The notes under the pieces: model-generated | What the model was told of the DNA's origin: nothing | Databases searched by the model: none | What the model saw: only the letters and a program-made list of their open reading frames with translations | Shown here: positions 47,585-59,478 of the stretch, in pieces | Numbering within the stretch: the first letter of the stretch is position 1 | Layout: the number at the start of each line of letters is the position of its first letter | Made by a program: the position numbers and the translations under genes | Assembly (NCBI RefSeq): GCF_002878395.1 | Contig: NC_061112.1 | Span: forward strand, 40,965,873 to 41,029,872 | Reading direction: 5' to 3' | DNA from: Capsicum annuum | Lineage: Eukaryota > Streptophyta > Magnoliopsida > Solanales > Solanaceae | Length of the DNA: 64,000 bases

Positions 47585-47895
47585 ATATATAACAGATCAT
47601 CTATATTTTGCATCAAATGGATCATCTATTGGGACAAACTCGAATAGGTAAAATAGAGTTGTACGATAAGTTTGAATAGATAACCCCTCTGTTGCAACAT
47701 ATGACTCATTTGTTAGTACAAATTAAAATAGTACTAAGACCTGTTTGTTTTGCTAAAATAGATGGACATATGTTGCAACAGATAACACATCTGATGCAAC
47801 AAGTTATATGACAGTTGCAACAAATGTATATATTTATTTGATAATTTTTAGCAGAGATACAATCTGTTGAAACAAACGTGTCTATTTATTTATTG
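47585..47895. repeat. Palindromic repeats inside intron 47552-47916
   Basis: The intron is bounded by CAAG/GTGAAT and TTCTAG/GTGG on the minus strand. It contains GGACATATGTTGCAACAGAT, AACACATCTGATGCAAC and ATACAATCTGTTGAAACAAAC. Confidence 0.78.
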
Positions 47896-48556
47896 GAACA
47901 GGTGATATACATTCACCTTGTTTAGCTCATGTTGCTCTCCTTTGACCCTTGTACATTGATCAAAAGTGCAAGACAAAGATAGAGGAGTTGCAATTTTCCT
48001 TTTTTCAATGCTTGATGATGCCTTGAAAATTTCTTTCCTTCTCCTCTTAGTCACCTTTATCTCTAGTGGAGTGTATGAATATGAAATCCTATTTGATGGA
48101 ATGGCACCTCTCTTAGTTGTCATTTCCTTTACAGAATCAGTTAATGCATTAATGGCATTAATCACTCCATCATATTTTACCTTACAGTCTTAACATTTAC
48201 ATGCAGAACATTCTCTAGAAGTGGCAAAATTTGTATAACCAGTATGATCATAATCATAATGGTTTGTTGTTTCAAAAACTGTAAGAGGAGTACCACTACC
48301 ACTTCCACTACCATTATCAACAACAACAAGCTCATCCTCCAAATTTTTGTTTCTTTTGATGGATGTTGCTCCAAACAATTCCTCCTTTATTTTATCAATA
48401 ACCTTAGGGTTCGATAAAGTTTGTACAAACCTTAAAGTAAGAAAAATAGGTATCTTCAACTCTCGATTGGTCGGAAAAAACCATGGATGAACAATCTAAA
48501 AAAATCAGTACATATATTAGAATGACGATGGAATCATTTTAAAAAATCATCAATTA

Positions 48557-48877
48557 AAGAGATAATACCCAATTACCCCCCCCCCTCCCCTGAACTATAC
48601 CCAAAAAGGTTATGACACACCTTGACTTAAAGGGGGTCCTATTACCCCCCTAAACTAATTAAAAGTGTAATTTTGACACCCTTAGTGCCTACGTAGCACA
48701 TACATGGTACAATACACTGAAGTGTCCACGTAAGCACACGTGTGTGCCATGTATGCACTAAGGGTGTCAAAATTACACTTTTAATTAGTTCAGGAGGGTA
48801 ATAGGACCCCCTTAAAGTTGAGGTCTGTCATAGCCTTTTGGGGTATAATTCAGGGAGGTAATTGGGTATTTTCTCTT
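48557..48877. mobile_element. Palindromic MITE inside an intron of the minus-strand gene
   Basis: The left end reads AAGAGATAATACCCAATTACC and the right end, inverted, AAGAGAAAATACCCAATTACC. Arms pair over nearly the whole 321 bp (AAGGGTGTCAAAATTACAC with its complement). AATTA flanks both sides (48552-48556, 48878-48882). It lies in intron 48912-48496 and codes for nothing. Confidence 0.82.
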
Positions 48878-50124
48878 AATTAAAACAAAAACTTAATTAG
48901 AATTAGACTTACTGCTTCCTTCGGGGGGTTGAAGATATCAAGAAATTTTGTGTTTTTATCAGTTTTGGCCGACAACCATCTCAGGATTCTTGCACAGGAA
49001 ACTTCTTCCTCGTAGTTCATTTGTTGTCTCAAATAAGGAATGGCTTCAAATCCCCAAGCCTATAAAATAATGCCAATAAATCAAAAGAATTATTGAATAA
49101 AAAAATAAATCATGTCATGATAAAAGAAATATTTAGGGAGTAAATAATTATTTGATAGTCATTTTGTAGATTTCATAACCCCAATGATAGCTATTAAATA
49201 CCTCAAGATCCTTGGAGAGCTTTATCAAACCAAGTGGTATGTTGTTGTTAACGCCTCTCGCCCAAATAACATTATGTACAAACTAAACCAATAACAATGA
49301 TTACTTGTGCTTCTTTGAAAGTTTTTTACCTTTCAACGCTTCTATCAAATTTATGATTTTGAATCTTGGACCAACAAGGGACACCAAGTCATTACGATTA
49401 CTTGACTTGCCTTTGCCTTTTTGAGTGTACCGGGTGCTTTTTGGGGTTTGAATATGTATAACTTAAGAAGGAGAAGGAGGATAACATTTTAATCCAGTAA
49501 ATATGGCAAACTCCTTCCAACCAAAACAAGCAGGCATGCCACAGTAATTTATCCACACCTCATCCATCTTATCTTTGTTTTCATACATAAACCTATGCTT
49601 GAGAAGATCATATACCATTTTCATTTGGAAACGAGCATTGTTGTCCTTTGACAAATCAAGATATTGCCCAAAGTAGTTGTCCCTGAAATAAGCATAGAAT
49701 TTTTGTTCTCGAAGTATTTTTTGAAGGCGTCGAAAGATTTTCCCATGGCTGACTTAACCAAGAAATCACCCATTAAATCTATGGCACCATTGCACTGCAT
49801 TCTCACTGGATAATGATCAATGCTGAAGGTTTTGACCAATTCTTCGGTGAAAGGGATATTAGCATTTGGATCTTCTCATTTGAAATATTCCTCCTCCCCA
49901 TGTTCATCATCTTTTACTCCTGATTGAGATAACACTTGTAAAGCAAGTTCATAGAGTGGTGGATATAGCCCAGCTGCTTCACTTGTTCCTTTACTTGGAT
50001 TTGATTAGATTTCTTTTCTTTTGGGAGCCATATTATCTAAAATTAATAGAAACATAAAATAGATTATAATTGATTAATGCATTGTTAAAAAGGGATAACA
50101 GTAAATCAAACATGTACAATAGTA

Positions 50125-50236
50125 AAATAACAATTCCAACAGACCACACATCTATTGGATAAGGTAGGATATCTATTACAGCATATGACCAACTGTTGCA
50201 GTGGATGATCAATCAGTTGGAAATAATAAAAACAGG
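50125..50236. repeat. Left piece of a 94 bp tandem array, cut by the Athila element
   Basis: AACTGTTGCAGTGGATGATC and AGTTGGAAATAATAAAAACA match units that resume at 57757 on the other side of the Athila insertion. Confidence 0.78.
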
Positions 50237-50241
50237 CCACA

Positions 50242-51885
50242 TGACAGCACCCAAGTGCACATGCAAGTGTACGTGGTCTTATCAGGTAGTAAAGTTTCCT
50301 TTAAGAAGCCAAGTATCGATCCCACAGAGACTTGATTCAGCAATAATTCTATTTTAGTTCACAATTTAGATTAAATTGGTGCAATAGTAACCAAAAGAGA
50401 GTTTGGAAATTGTAATTCGCAATTAAAATAAAGAATGCAGAAAGTAAAGGCTTTGAGATAATCAATATGAGAAAACCCAAGGTTAAAGCACTTTGACAAT
50501 CATACTATGTCTTGAATTTTATTCATTAACTCGCTTATCTTAGTTGTAGATTCGTAGGGTTAATTGCATGATTATGGTTTTCCAACCTCTAATACTTTTC
50601 CTAAGTTGAACCTTACAACTACATTGTTGAGGAGGGATGTAATGATCTAATTAGGTTATTTAATCTATCATCCTACGTTTGAATCAAGTAAGGTTCCTAA
50701 GTACATCTATGTCCTAGGTGCTAAGTTCAATTCTTTATTTTATAAAATAATAAAACCCATATTTTGTTCATCTCTATGTTCTATCCCCTATTCCCTCTCC
50801 CGAGATCAAAAGGTAGACAATTGATGTATTCTAAGGGTCGCAAATCCTTAAAATAATTAAATCAAATATGAACACACATCCAATAATGATAAGAAAAATT
50901 AATGAACTTAATTCAAAACAAAAGTAATCATGTCTTTGGCTTTAACCCTGAAAACGAACGTTTAGCCACGCATAGTCATAGTCGTAATCACAAAATAGTA
51001 ATTAATGACTAAAAACATGAATGAACTAAATAAAAATAATAAAAACCTAATAAAGAAGTTGTATCAGCCCTTTTATCTCAAAAATATGCTAAAAGATGTG
51101 TAAAAACGTGATACAACATGTATTTATAGTATAGGAACAAGCCCTTTGTGTGTTGGACAAGAAAAGCTTCAGATGTTGAACCTGGAAGAGGGTGGGGCGG
51201 CGCCCTGGGTTCAGCCCCACTACAGGTGGGGAGGCTCCCTGACTATATCCCCGGTCTAGGTGGGACGGCGCCTCAATATCGCCCAGAGCTACTGGAATTT
51301 GCTCTTCGAAATTTGGTTAAGTGTTGAGTCTCCCCTCTTGATCTCTTGTCTTATGGCATCTTTCCCATGAATTCCAAGATTATTAAACATAAAAATATCA
51401 TCATATTAAGCTCCAAAATCCTCCTTCATCATCACACCAAACGAATTAAGAGAGAAACAAAACACAACACCCATAACGACGAGTCAAAACAAGAGCTAAA
51501 CATAGCTAGTTAGCATTGATCTTTCACTTATTGTTCCAGTTGTAGACTCGTTAAAATTGAACTTTTCTCATTACCAACAAGTTATTACACTCATAATAAC
51601 ACATAAAATCCATTAGGAACATTTTAAACACAATAGAATCCACCGGAATCAACTAGACAAGCTCCTAGCTCAAGCTAGTAACGCTAGTTTTCCAAGTTGA
51701 ACTTGAAATGAATTTTTTAAGTACAAACTTGTTTGGAACTCACTTTAAATATCATAAACACATGTTTTAACCCTTATATGCATATTTTTCTCATTATCAA
51801 CCCATATATCACATGAATCATCCTCAAAACAAGGCTAATAAGTCTAGAATAGTGACGCTAGAACGCATAAATACACCCAACATCA
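50242..51885 (-). repeat. 3' LTR of the Athila-type element
   Basis: From TGACAGCACCCAAGTGC to CACCCAACATCA on the plus strand. The polypurine tract AAGTGTGGGGTGG (minus strand, 51898-51886) adjoins it. Confidence 0.88.
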
Positions 51886-51898
51886 CCACCCCACACTT

Positions 51899-53800
51899 AA
51901 TGACTTATTCGTCCTCGAACAACTCTTTACTAGAAACCTCATGAGCTGAAGGTTATACACTTCTAATACATGCAAGACACTCAAGATAGTACTACAATGA
52001 TTACACGAAATGCAAGTTACTATACTAAGCATGTTACAAACACAATTGAAAGCTTATGAACACTACTCCAAAACATCCTAGCCTCAAGAATTAAATCACC
52101 AAGTTGGAAAACTCATGTACCTCATTCAATCAAAGACATCATACAAATCACCTATATTCATCAAACATGTGCCCTCACAACAAGAGAGTTACCCATAATC
52201 ACTCACAATTAAGCAATTTAGAACACGATGGTACAAGAATCAAATTACTCTTACTCTCACAAAGAATTCACAAGTTACACATAATGAACCATAGGCTTTC
52301 CCTTAGTGTAATGCTCCACTAATAGTCAAATGTAAAGCTTAAGATCAATTAGGACTTTTTCGGGTTGTAATGTAGGCTAAGGGATGGGTAGAAACTATTT
52401 GGGAATAGTGGCTAACCTCTCAAGCTCTTTAATATACTACATTATACATTTAAAATCACTCTCCAACAACCAAACTATACTTATTCATCCATCCATACCT
52501 TTTGTTTTTGCCCCATCTCTTTTTAGCATTTTCACAAACACTTGGTGGACACATAGTTTACTACCACAAGAATTAATTTTTTTCTCTTTTTTTTTTCAAA
52601 ATCATGGCAATATTCTAGCATAATTATATCACACCCATCCACCACACATCAATTATTAACACCAATAACTATTACCTTAGGGCATCAATTTCACCTTTTT
52701 CTTCTTCAATTTCTTAAAATCCTTTTTCACTTATTTCCTTTTTTCCATTAAAGCACTTAGGAGCTTTTTGGATCAAATTATAGTCTATCAAAGAAGGGGA
52801 CTAGGATACATATGAAGCTACCAAAGAAAAGACTAAAGGCTCAATGGGGATTAACTAGGATAATGCACAATGGTAAGGACAAATAGAAGGTATAGAATAA
52901 GGTTATCAAAGAAATGCCTAAATCATCTCCTAAACCCACACTTTTTATTTCTCTTTACACACACACCGGGCAAGTTCTAGATATCAAATGCACTAAGGAA
53001 TATACAAATACCTCACATCACACATGGCACATGCTCAACTCAATAGGATCTTCATAGACTCCCAACCAAATAATAGCATGAATTCAAAATTAAGCCAACA
53101 AGTACAAGAGTCATAAACATGAGCCTAAGAGTCTCAAAAATAGCAATTTACTCAATCAACATGCTTTTACAAACAAACCCACTTGCATCAAGTAATCACA
53201 AATGGCACCAACAAGAATATGTCACACAAAATTTTTTAAATTGAGCCAAAATTTAGGAATTTTTCCACCCCACACTTAAAAATCTACTTTGTCCCCAAAT
53301 TGAATTTTAAAGGTAAGAGATAGAAATATCCCCTGGGGCCTCTAGGCCTAGCTAGTTGCATCTTTTTTCATAAAGGAGGTCCACGAAACCCCACACTCAG
53401 TCTTTTCCATGCTTCTTAACTCAAGTTTATGGTACTCAGACTTTCTATTAACCCGTTACTCAACCAAAAACAAAAACTAAGTGAAATAAAAACTAAAAAA
53501 ATGAAAAGAAAACATACCTAATTAACTTGGGTTGCCTCTCAAGCAGTGCCTGATTTAGTGTCGCGGTACGACCCAAATCAACTCAACCATATTCCTTCAT
53601 CTTTTTTTCTCATACTTGGAGGCCATCTTCTTATCCTTTTCACCCCTTTTAGGTGTGAATTCTCAAGAGCAGTAGGTTTTCCAACTTTAGCCTATTCAAG
53701 CTCATAAACTTCCATCATGTTAGGCTTAGGATATAGAGTCTTTAAGCTGCTCAATCAGTTAGTTTGAAGAGGCTTTTTATAGACTAGCCACCTCACACTT
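51899..53800 (-). other. Non-coding region downstream of the Athila gag-protease
   Basis: No pol motif is visible. Short frames at 52104 and 52384 on the plus strand are unassigned. A TTGGGTTGCCTCTCAAGCAG word near 53527, common in Solanaceae Athila-like elements by recollection, lies near its right end. Confidence 0.5.
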
Positions 53801-53839
53801 TTCCCCTTCAATAACATTGATCATTCACAAAACTTTAAC

Positions 53840-55853
53840 TTGGGACGTAACTGTGGGAGCTTTGTATACATCAAACACCATCTCTTCATCCTCTACCCTC
53901 ATTTTGAGCATGCCTTCTCTAATATCAATTAATGCTCCTCTAGTTGCTAAAAATGGACGCTCCAAGATGATTAGCATCTATTCATCTGCCTCAAAATCAA
54001 GAACAATAAAGTCAACAGGTATAATGAATTTACCAACCTTTATGAGGACATCTTTACTTATTCCATATGGATGTGTGAATGACCCATCTACCAACTACAA
54101 TACTATGTTGGTTGGTCTCGACTCTCCCAAGACCAATATTTAAAACAGTGATAGGGGCATCTAGTTGGTGCTTTTCCCTAAATCACTCAGAGCATAGACT
54201 GATTTACTCCCAACTTGGATTGGGATGGCAAACTTCCCTGATCTCTCAATTTTTTGGGGATTTTCTGTGTCATCACAGCGCTATACTCTACTGTGAGTAT
54301 TATAGCTCCCACATCCTACAATTTCTCCTTTGTAGCCACCACATACCTCAAGCTCAAGTACTTTGCGTACTTGGGCATATTCTGCAAAACATCTAATAAA
54401 GGTAAGTTAATGTGAAGTACTCTAAATGTATCAAAGAACTTCTTAAAAAGTGCATCCTCCTTCGCTTTAATTTGCCTCTGAGGAAAAGAAAATGGAAGTG
54501 TCTTCTTCACTTCTGATTCAACAACTTTTTCTTTCAAGTACTCAAACTTCCTTATTTTTTTAGAAACTTCTTCATTTACCTGTTGGGTCACCACATCGGC
54601 ATCTACCTCATTTGTTACCTTTGGAGGTTCTCCTTGAAGCTCTTTACCGCTCCTCAAGGTGATTGTCATGACTTGCTTTGGATTTTTTGTGTCAGCTAGC
54701 AACCCACCTTGTGGCCTAGTATTTACTGCTTGTTGATTTTTCCCCACGTGCAACTCTAGACTTCTTGTGGCTGCTTGCAAATTTTTTAAGTCAGCAGCAA
54801 ACTGTGTCTGATTAGCTAAGATCTGTTTCATCATCTTATTTGTATTGTTGCTTGACTGATTTGGTTAGGCTTGTGGCTGTGGGGCATTCTATGGCTGATC
54901 TTTCCACTTCACATTGTAGGCATTACCATAATTTGGCCTTTGATCATTGCCCATACATCACTAATTTTGGATTTGAAGCACACATGGCCGTAGAATGACC
55001 ACTATTTTTGCATACCTCACACTAACCACTAATTTGCTGAACTGCATTGATGGTTGTGGCAGGCTGTCGAGCTCCTAACTTCATACTGTTGAACTGAGTG
55101 TTGATCAAATAATGTAATGCATACACCTGTGCTGGTAGGGATATGAATTGGTCCATCTCTAGTACACCTGCAACTCTTTTTGTGGTACTTTTGGAATCTG
55201 AATACCACTCGGGATTTCCTTGTGCTATGCAATTCAATAATGTGTATAGCTCATTATAAGTCAACTCCAGTGCTTGACCACCTGCGGCTAAATCTAGAAA
55301 AATCTTTGAATTATGATCAAGAGCTTCTACAAAAGTATGATCAAGTACCTCATTTGACTGTTGGTGGTGTGGACAATCCCAGAGAAGGGCCTTAAAGCAT
55401 TCCAAGCATGATATAGATTTTTATCAGGCTTTTGTTTAAAGCTCACTATCTCACTGTGAAGTCTCGCAGTCTTGCCTAATAGAAAGAATCTGATGAGGAA
55501 CCTTCCGTCTAAGTCATCCCATAATGTGATTGAATTGGCTGGCTCCCCATTCAACTATTTTTTAGCTTCCCCAATAAGTGAATCGGGAAAGAGTGTGAAC
55601 CTCACATAATCAGCATTTATACTGTCGAAATAAATGTAGCAGTGAACTCAATGAAATTCTGCAAGTGAACCTACGGATCCTCGTGTGAAAGCCTTGCAAA
55701 TTGTCCACTACTAATCAATAGTTGCACCATATTGTGCATAAGCTCAAAATTTCCCCCAGCAGTCGGTCTTTGAATCGAGGAAGTCAAATTTATTGAAAGT
55801 GGGACTGCTACTTCCCGAATAGTCCTGCATGCTACTTGTTGTTCCTCAGCCAT
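53840..55853 (-). pseudogene. Athila-type gag and protease remnant
   Basis: Gag starts near ATG 55853-55851 (MAEEQQVACRTIREVAVPLS) with NFELMHNMVQLL. Shifted frames continue with SITLWDDLDGRFLIRFF (55554-55327), EALDHNSKIFLDLAAGGQAL (55405-55022), the complete zinc knuckle CEVCKNSGHSTAMC near 55020, and the linker KNPKQVMTITLRSGKELQGE (54834-54316). PLLDVLQNMPKYAKYL then leads into a decayed aspartic protease to about 53840. At least three frameshifts and several stops are present. Gag would have packaged the RNA; this copy cannot. Confidence 0.85.
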
Positions 55854-56091
55854 TTGCGCACGATTTTCTTGGTCTTCTTGGATCTGAGGAATTCATGGGA
55901 GAAGGATTGTTTCTCTCCTTCGTTGATGATAAAGTTGCTCGGGTTCGGAGCTTAGTTTAACCAACTCCTTATCCCTTGCCAGCTTACCACTTTAAAAACT
56001 TGTTTCCTGTAATAACAAAACCAAGACCAAGCGTAAAAACACCAAATAAATCTAAAATTAAAACTAAAATAAACAATTGCCAAAATACAAG

Positions 56092-56109
56092 TCCCCGGCA
56101 ACAGCGCCA
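56092..56109 (-). other. Primer-binding site of the Athila-type element
   Basis: The minus strand reads TGGCGCTGTTGCCGGGGA, one base from the tRNA-Asp type TGGCGCCGTTGCCGGGGA of Athila elements, six bases after the 5' LTR end. Confidence 0.85.
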
Positions 56110-56115
56110 AAAACT

Positions 56116-57756
56116 TGACAGTGCCCAAGCGCACACGCAAGTGTCCGTGGTCTTATCAAGTAGTAAAGTGGCCTTCAAGAATCCAAGTATCGATCCCACG
56201 GAGACTTGATTCAGCAATAATTCTATGTTAGTCCACAATTTAGATTAAGTTGGTGCAAGAGTAACCAAAGGAGAGTTTGGAAATTGTAATTCGCAACTAA
56301 AATAAACAATGCGGAAAGTAAAGGTTTTGAGACAATCAATATAAGAAAACCCAAGGTTACAGCACTTTGACAATCATACTATGTTTTGAATTTCCTTCGT
56401 TAACTTGCTTATCTTTGTTGTAGATTCGTAGGGTAATTGCATGATTATAGTTTCCCAACCTCTAATCCTTTGCCTAAGTTGAACTTTACAACTACATTGT
56501 TGAGCGGGGATGTAATGATCCAATTAGGTTATTTAAGCTATCATCCTACGTTTGAATCAAGTAACGCTCCTAAGTACATCCATGTCCTAGGTGCTAAGTT
56601 CAATTCTTTATTTTATAAAATAATAAAACACATACTTCGTTCATCTCCATGTTCTATTCCCTATTCCCTCTTCCGAGATCAAAAGGTAGACAATTGATGT
56701 ATTCTAAGGGTCGCAAATCCTTAAAATAACTAAATCAAAGATGAACACACAACCAATAATGATAAGAAAAATTAATGAACTTAATTCAAAACAAAAGTAA
56801 TCATGTCTTTGGCTTTAACACCAGAAAAGGGCATTTAGCCACACAATCATAATCATAATCACAAAATAGTAATTAATGACTAAAAACATGAATGAACTAA
56901 ATAAAAATAATAAAAACCTAATGAAGAAGTTGTATCAATCCTTCGCTCTCAAAAATATGCTAAAAGATGTGTAAAAATGTGATACAACATGTATTTATAG
57001 TATAGGAAGAAGCCCTTTCCGTGTTGGACAAGAAAAGATTCAAATGTTGAGCCTGGAAATGGGTGGGGCGGTGCCCTAGGTTCATCACCGCTACAGGTGG
57101 GGAGGCTCCCTGACTATATCCCCGGTCCAGGTGGGACAGCTCCTCAATATCGCTCATAGCTACTGGAATTCGCTCTCCAAAATTTGGTTAAGTGTTGAGT
57201 CTCCCCTCTTGATCTCTTATCTTGTGGCATCTTTCCCATGAATTCCAAGCTTCTTTAACATCAAAATATCATCATATTCAGCTCCAAAAGCCTCCTACAT
57301 CATCACACCAAATGAATTAAGAGATAAACACAACACAACATCCATAACGACGAATTAATAGAAGAGCTAAACATAGCTAGTTAGCATTGATCTTTCACTT
57401 ATTATTCCAGCTATAGACTCATTAAAATTGAACTTTTCTCATTATCAACAAGTTATTCCACTCATAATAACACATAAAAATCATTAGGAATATTTTAAAC
57501 ACAATAGAATCCATCAGAATCTACTAGACAAGCACCTAGCTCAAGCTAGTAACGCTAGTTTTCCAAGTTGAACTCTAAATGAAACTTTTAAGTACAAACT
57601 TATTTGGAACTCACTTTAAACATCATAAACACATGATTTAACAATTCTATGCACATTTATCAGATTATCAACCTATATATCACATGAATCATCCTCAAAA
57701 TAAGACTAAAAAGGCTAGAATACTGACGCTAGAATGCATAAATACACCCAACATCA
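56116..57756 (-). repeat. 5' LTR of the Athila-type element
   Basis: From TGACAGTGCCCAAGCGC to CACCCAACATCA on the plus strand, direct repeat of 50242-51885, followed by the CCACA duplication. Confidence 0.88.
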
Positions 57757-58770
57757 CCACACCTCTATTGCACCAGGTAGTTATCTGTTGCAGTATATAA
57801 CCTACCTGTTGCAGCAGATGAGTAATCCGTTGGAAATAATAAAAATAAATCACTAATTTGTTGAACCAAGTAGGTTATTTGTTGCAGCATATAACCAACC
57901 TATTGCAACGGATGAGTAATCCATTGAAAATAATAAAAATAGATCATTCATCTATTGTACCAGGTAGATTATCTGTTGCAACATATAACCAACTTGTTGC
58001 AGCGGATGAGTAATTCGTTGGAAACAATAAAAATAGATCACTAATCTATTGCACCAGGTAGGTTATCTGTTGTAGCCTATAACCAACCTGTTGCAGCGGA
58101 TGAGTAATTCATTAAAAATAATAAAAACATATCACACATCTGTTGCACCAGGTAGGTTATCTGCTGCAGCTTATAAACAACCTATTGTAGTGGATGAGTA
58201 ATCTGTTGGAAATAATAAAAACAGATCACTCATCTGTTGCACCAGGTAGGTTATCTATTGCAACTTATAAACAACCTATTACAGGGGATGAGCAATCCGT
58301 TGGAAATAATAAAAATAGACCAAACATCTATTGCCCCAGATAGGATATCTATTGTAACCTATAACCAACCTGTTGTAAGGGATAAGTAATCTGTTGGAAA
58401 CAATAAAAATAGATCACTCATCTGTTGCACCAGATCACTAATTTGTTGCTCAATGAGTCCTCTATTAGATCAATACTGTTTAGATTTCTTCCAAACAGAA
58501 GAGTCATCTGTCGCAACAGATGAATGATTTGTAGATTGTTCATATGTTGTATTAGATTTTTATTATAGCATAAGATTTTTATGTGTTACATCAAATTTCC
58601 ATTTATTTCATCTGTTGCATCAGATATTTTATCTATTGCATCAGATGTTTCGTCTGTTGGGTCAAATGTTTAATCTGTTGTATTAGATGGTTCATCTGTT
58701 GCATCAAATAGTTCATATATTGCATCAAATGGTTCATTTATTTCGTCAGATAGTTCATCTGTTGCAACAC
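57757..58770. repeat. Tandem array, period about 94 bp, built from palindromic repeats
   Basis: GATGAGTAAT words recur at about 57817, 57911, 58006, 58099, 58192, 58287 and 58381, giving seven units. Each unit contains ATCTGTTGCACCAGGTAGG, TATCTGTTGCAGCATATAAC, CAACCTGTTGCAGCGGATG and TTGGAAATAATAAAAA. From 58470 to 58770 irregular TCATCTGTTGCATCAGAT units follow. Confidence 0.88.
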
Positions 58771-59079
58771 CATTTTTACTCTGAAAAAATAATAAATCAA
58801 CCCAGCAACACCAACATAACACACACACAATAAGAGCATCAACAGTGACCAAAAATCACCAACAAAAATCGAATCAACAATCCGACAAGAAGAACTACAG
58901 TAACAACAAAAAATTATATTTCACACTGGAAAGAGTATAGATGAAATGACAGAAATTAGGATTTTATTCAGTCCATATTTCAAATTTAAGCAAGAAATAT
59001 TAAAATTGTTTACCAATACTATAAGAGAAGTTGACTCAAGTTCCTTTGTTTCTTCATAACTAAAAAGACATTTTTTTAC

Positions 59080-59270
59080 CTGAGAAAGAAGAATTGGGAC
59101 GACGAAAAACTCAAAGTTGTTGTTGCCGGAGAACACTGCTTGTCACGTTGATTGACGGTTGGAGGTCGAAAAGGAACTCGCCTAGGCATTTGTCGTTGGA
59201 GCTTGAAGTCGTCGGAAATTGAAGGGAGAAATTTTGCAGAACTGTTGGTTGGCAGAGAGTACAGAAAAAT
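59080..59270 (-). pseudogene. Probable first exon of the minus-strand Ulp1-type gene
   Basis: On the minus strand a pyrimidine-rich segment with MPRRVPFRPPTVNQRDKQCS in one frame ends at TTTCTCAG/GTAAAAAAATG, a good donor. The nearest suitable acceptor downstream is TTTTAG/ATAATATGGCTCCC at about 50035, immediately before the start codon of the gene. If right, the first intron is about 9 kb, made of the 94 bp array plus the Athila element. The pairing is inference from position and from the similar layout of the plus-strand gene. Confidence 0.4.
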
Positions 59271-59349
59271 GGAGTTAAATCCACCCAAAAATCTTGATTT
59301 TTCGAATATTATAGTCACCAAACATGTACACAAACCAAATACATGTACC

Positions 59350-59470
59350 GTATGTTGCTCGGACTCTTCAAAATATTGTTGCACCCGTGTCGGGTCCTCC
59401 ACAAACACACAACTTTTAAAGGATCCGATGCGTACCTATCGATATTTTTTGAAGACTTAGAGCAACATAG
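59350..59470. mobile_element. hAT-type MITE, 121 bp, with 8 bp target duplication
   Basis: The left end GTATGTTGCTCGGACTCTTC pairs with the right end GAAGACTTAGAGCAACATAG. CATGTACC flanks both sides (59342-59349 and 59471-59478). An 8 bp duplication suits the hAT superfamily. A GGGTCCTCCA/GGATCCGAT pair lies inside the hairpin. Confidence 0.87.
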
Positions 59471-59478
59471 CATGTACC

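Larger units (their letters stand above)
46170..50031 (-). pseudogene. DUF1985/Ulp1 (C48) protease-like gene, minus strand, decayed
   Basis: Coding exons follow from ATG 50031-50029 (MAPKRKEI then a stop): 50031 to about 49130 with KMDEVWINYCGMPACFGWKE and DLVSLVGPRF; 49059-48913 with SCARILRWLSAKTDKNTKFL; 48495-47917 with HPWFFPTNRELKIPIFLTLR; 47551-47322 with NYPFEGFNISDE; a damaged exon near 47215-47120 (FDMFDFVVAHFEMKYWFYLM); 46884-46487 with the catalytic GDEFHWVLAVV; 46398-46170. Introns show GTAAGT donors and AG acceptors. The histidine and aspartate (VYDSMS) are kept, but the nucleophile motif, normally SLDCGPF, reads SLDYSLF, so cysteine is lost. Stops interrupt most exons. It is homologous to the plus-strand gene but from a different subfamily. 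Confidence 0.78.
50242..57756 (-). mobile_element. Athila-type Ty3/gypsy element, gag-protease only
   Basis: Two LTRs of about 1640 bp in direct orientation are bounded by CCACA on both sides (50237-50241 and 57757-57761). Read on the minus strand: 5' LTR, primer site TGGCGCTGTTGCCGGGGA, gag, protease remnant, then 2 kb of non-coding sequence and the 3' LTR. The primer site and the Gag wording are Athila-like. There is no reverse transcriptase, RNase H or integrase, so the 7.5 kb element is an internally deleted, non-autonomous derivative. LTR identity by eye is around 93-95 percent. Confidence 0.88.

Noticed and set aside
48190..48459. Separate small genes at 48459-48190 and 48165-47890
   Set aside because: They are one exon of the minus-strand Ulp1-type gene in the same frame, divided by one stop.
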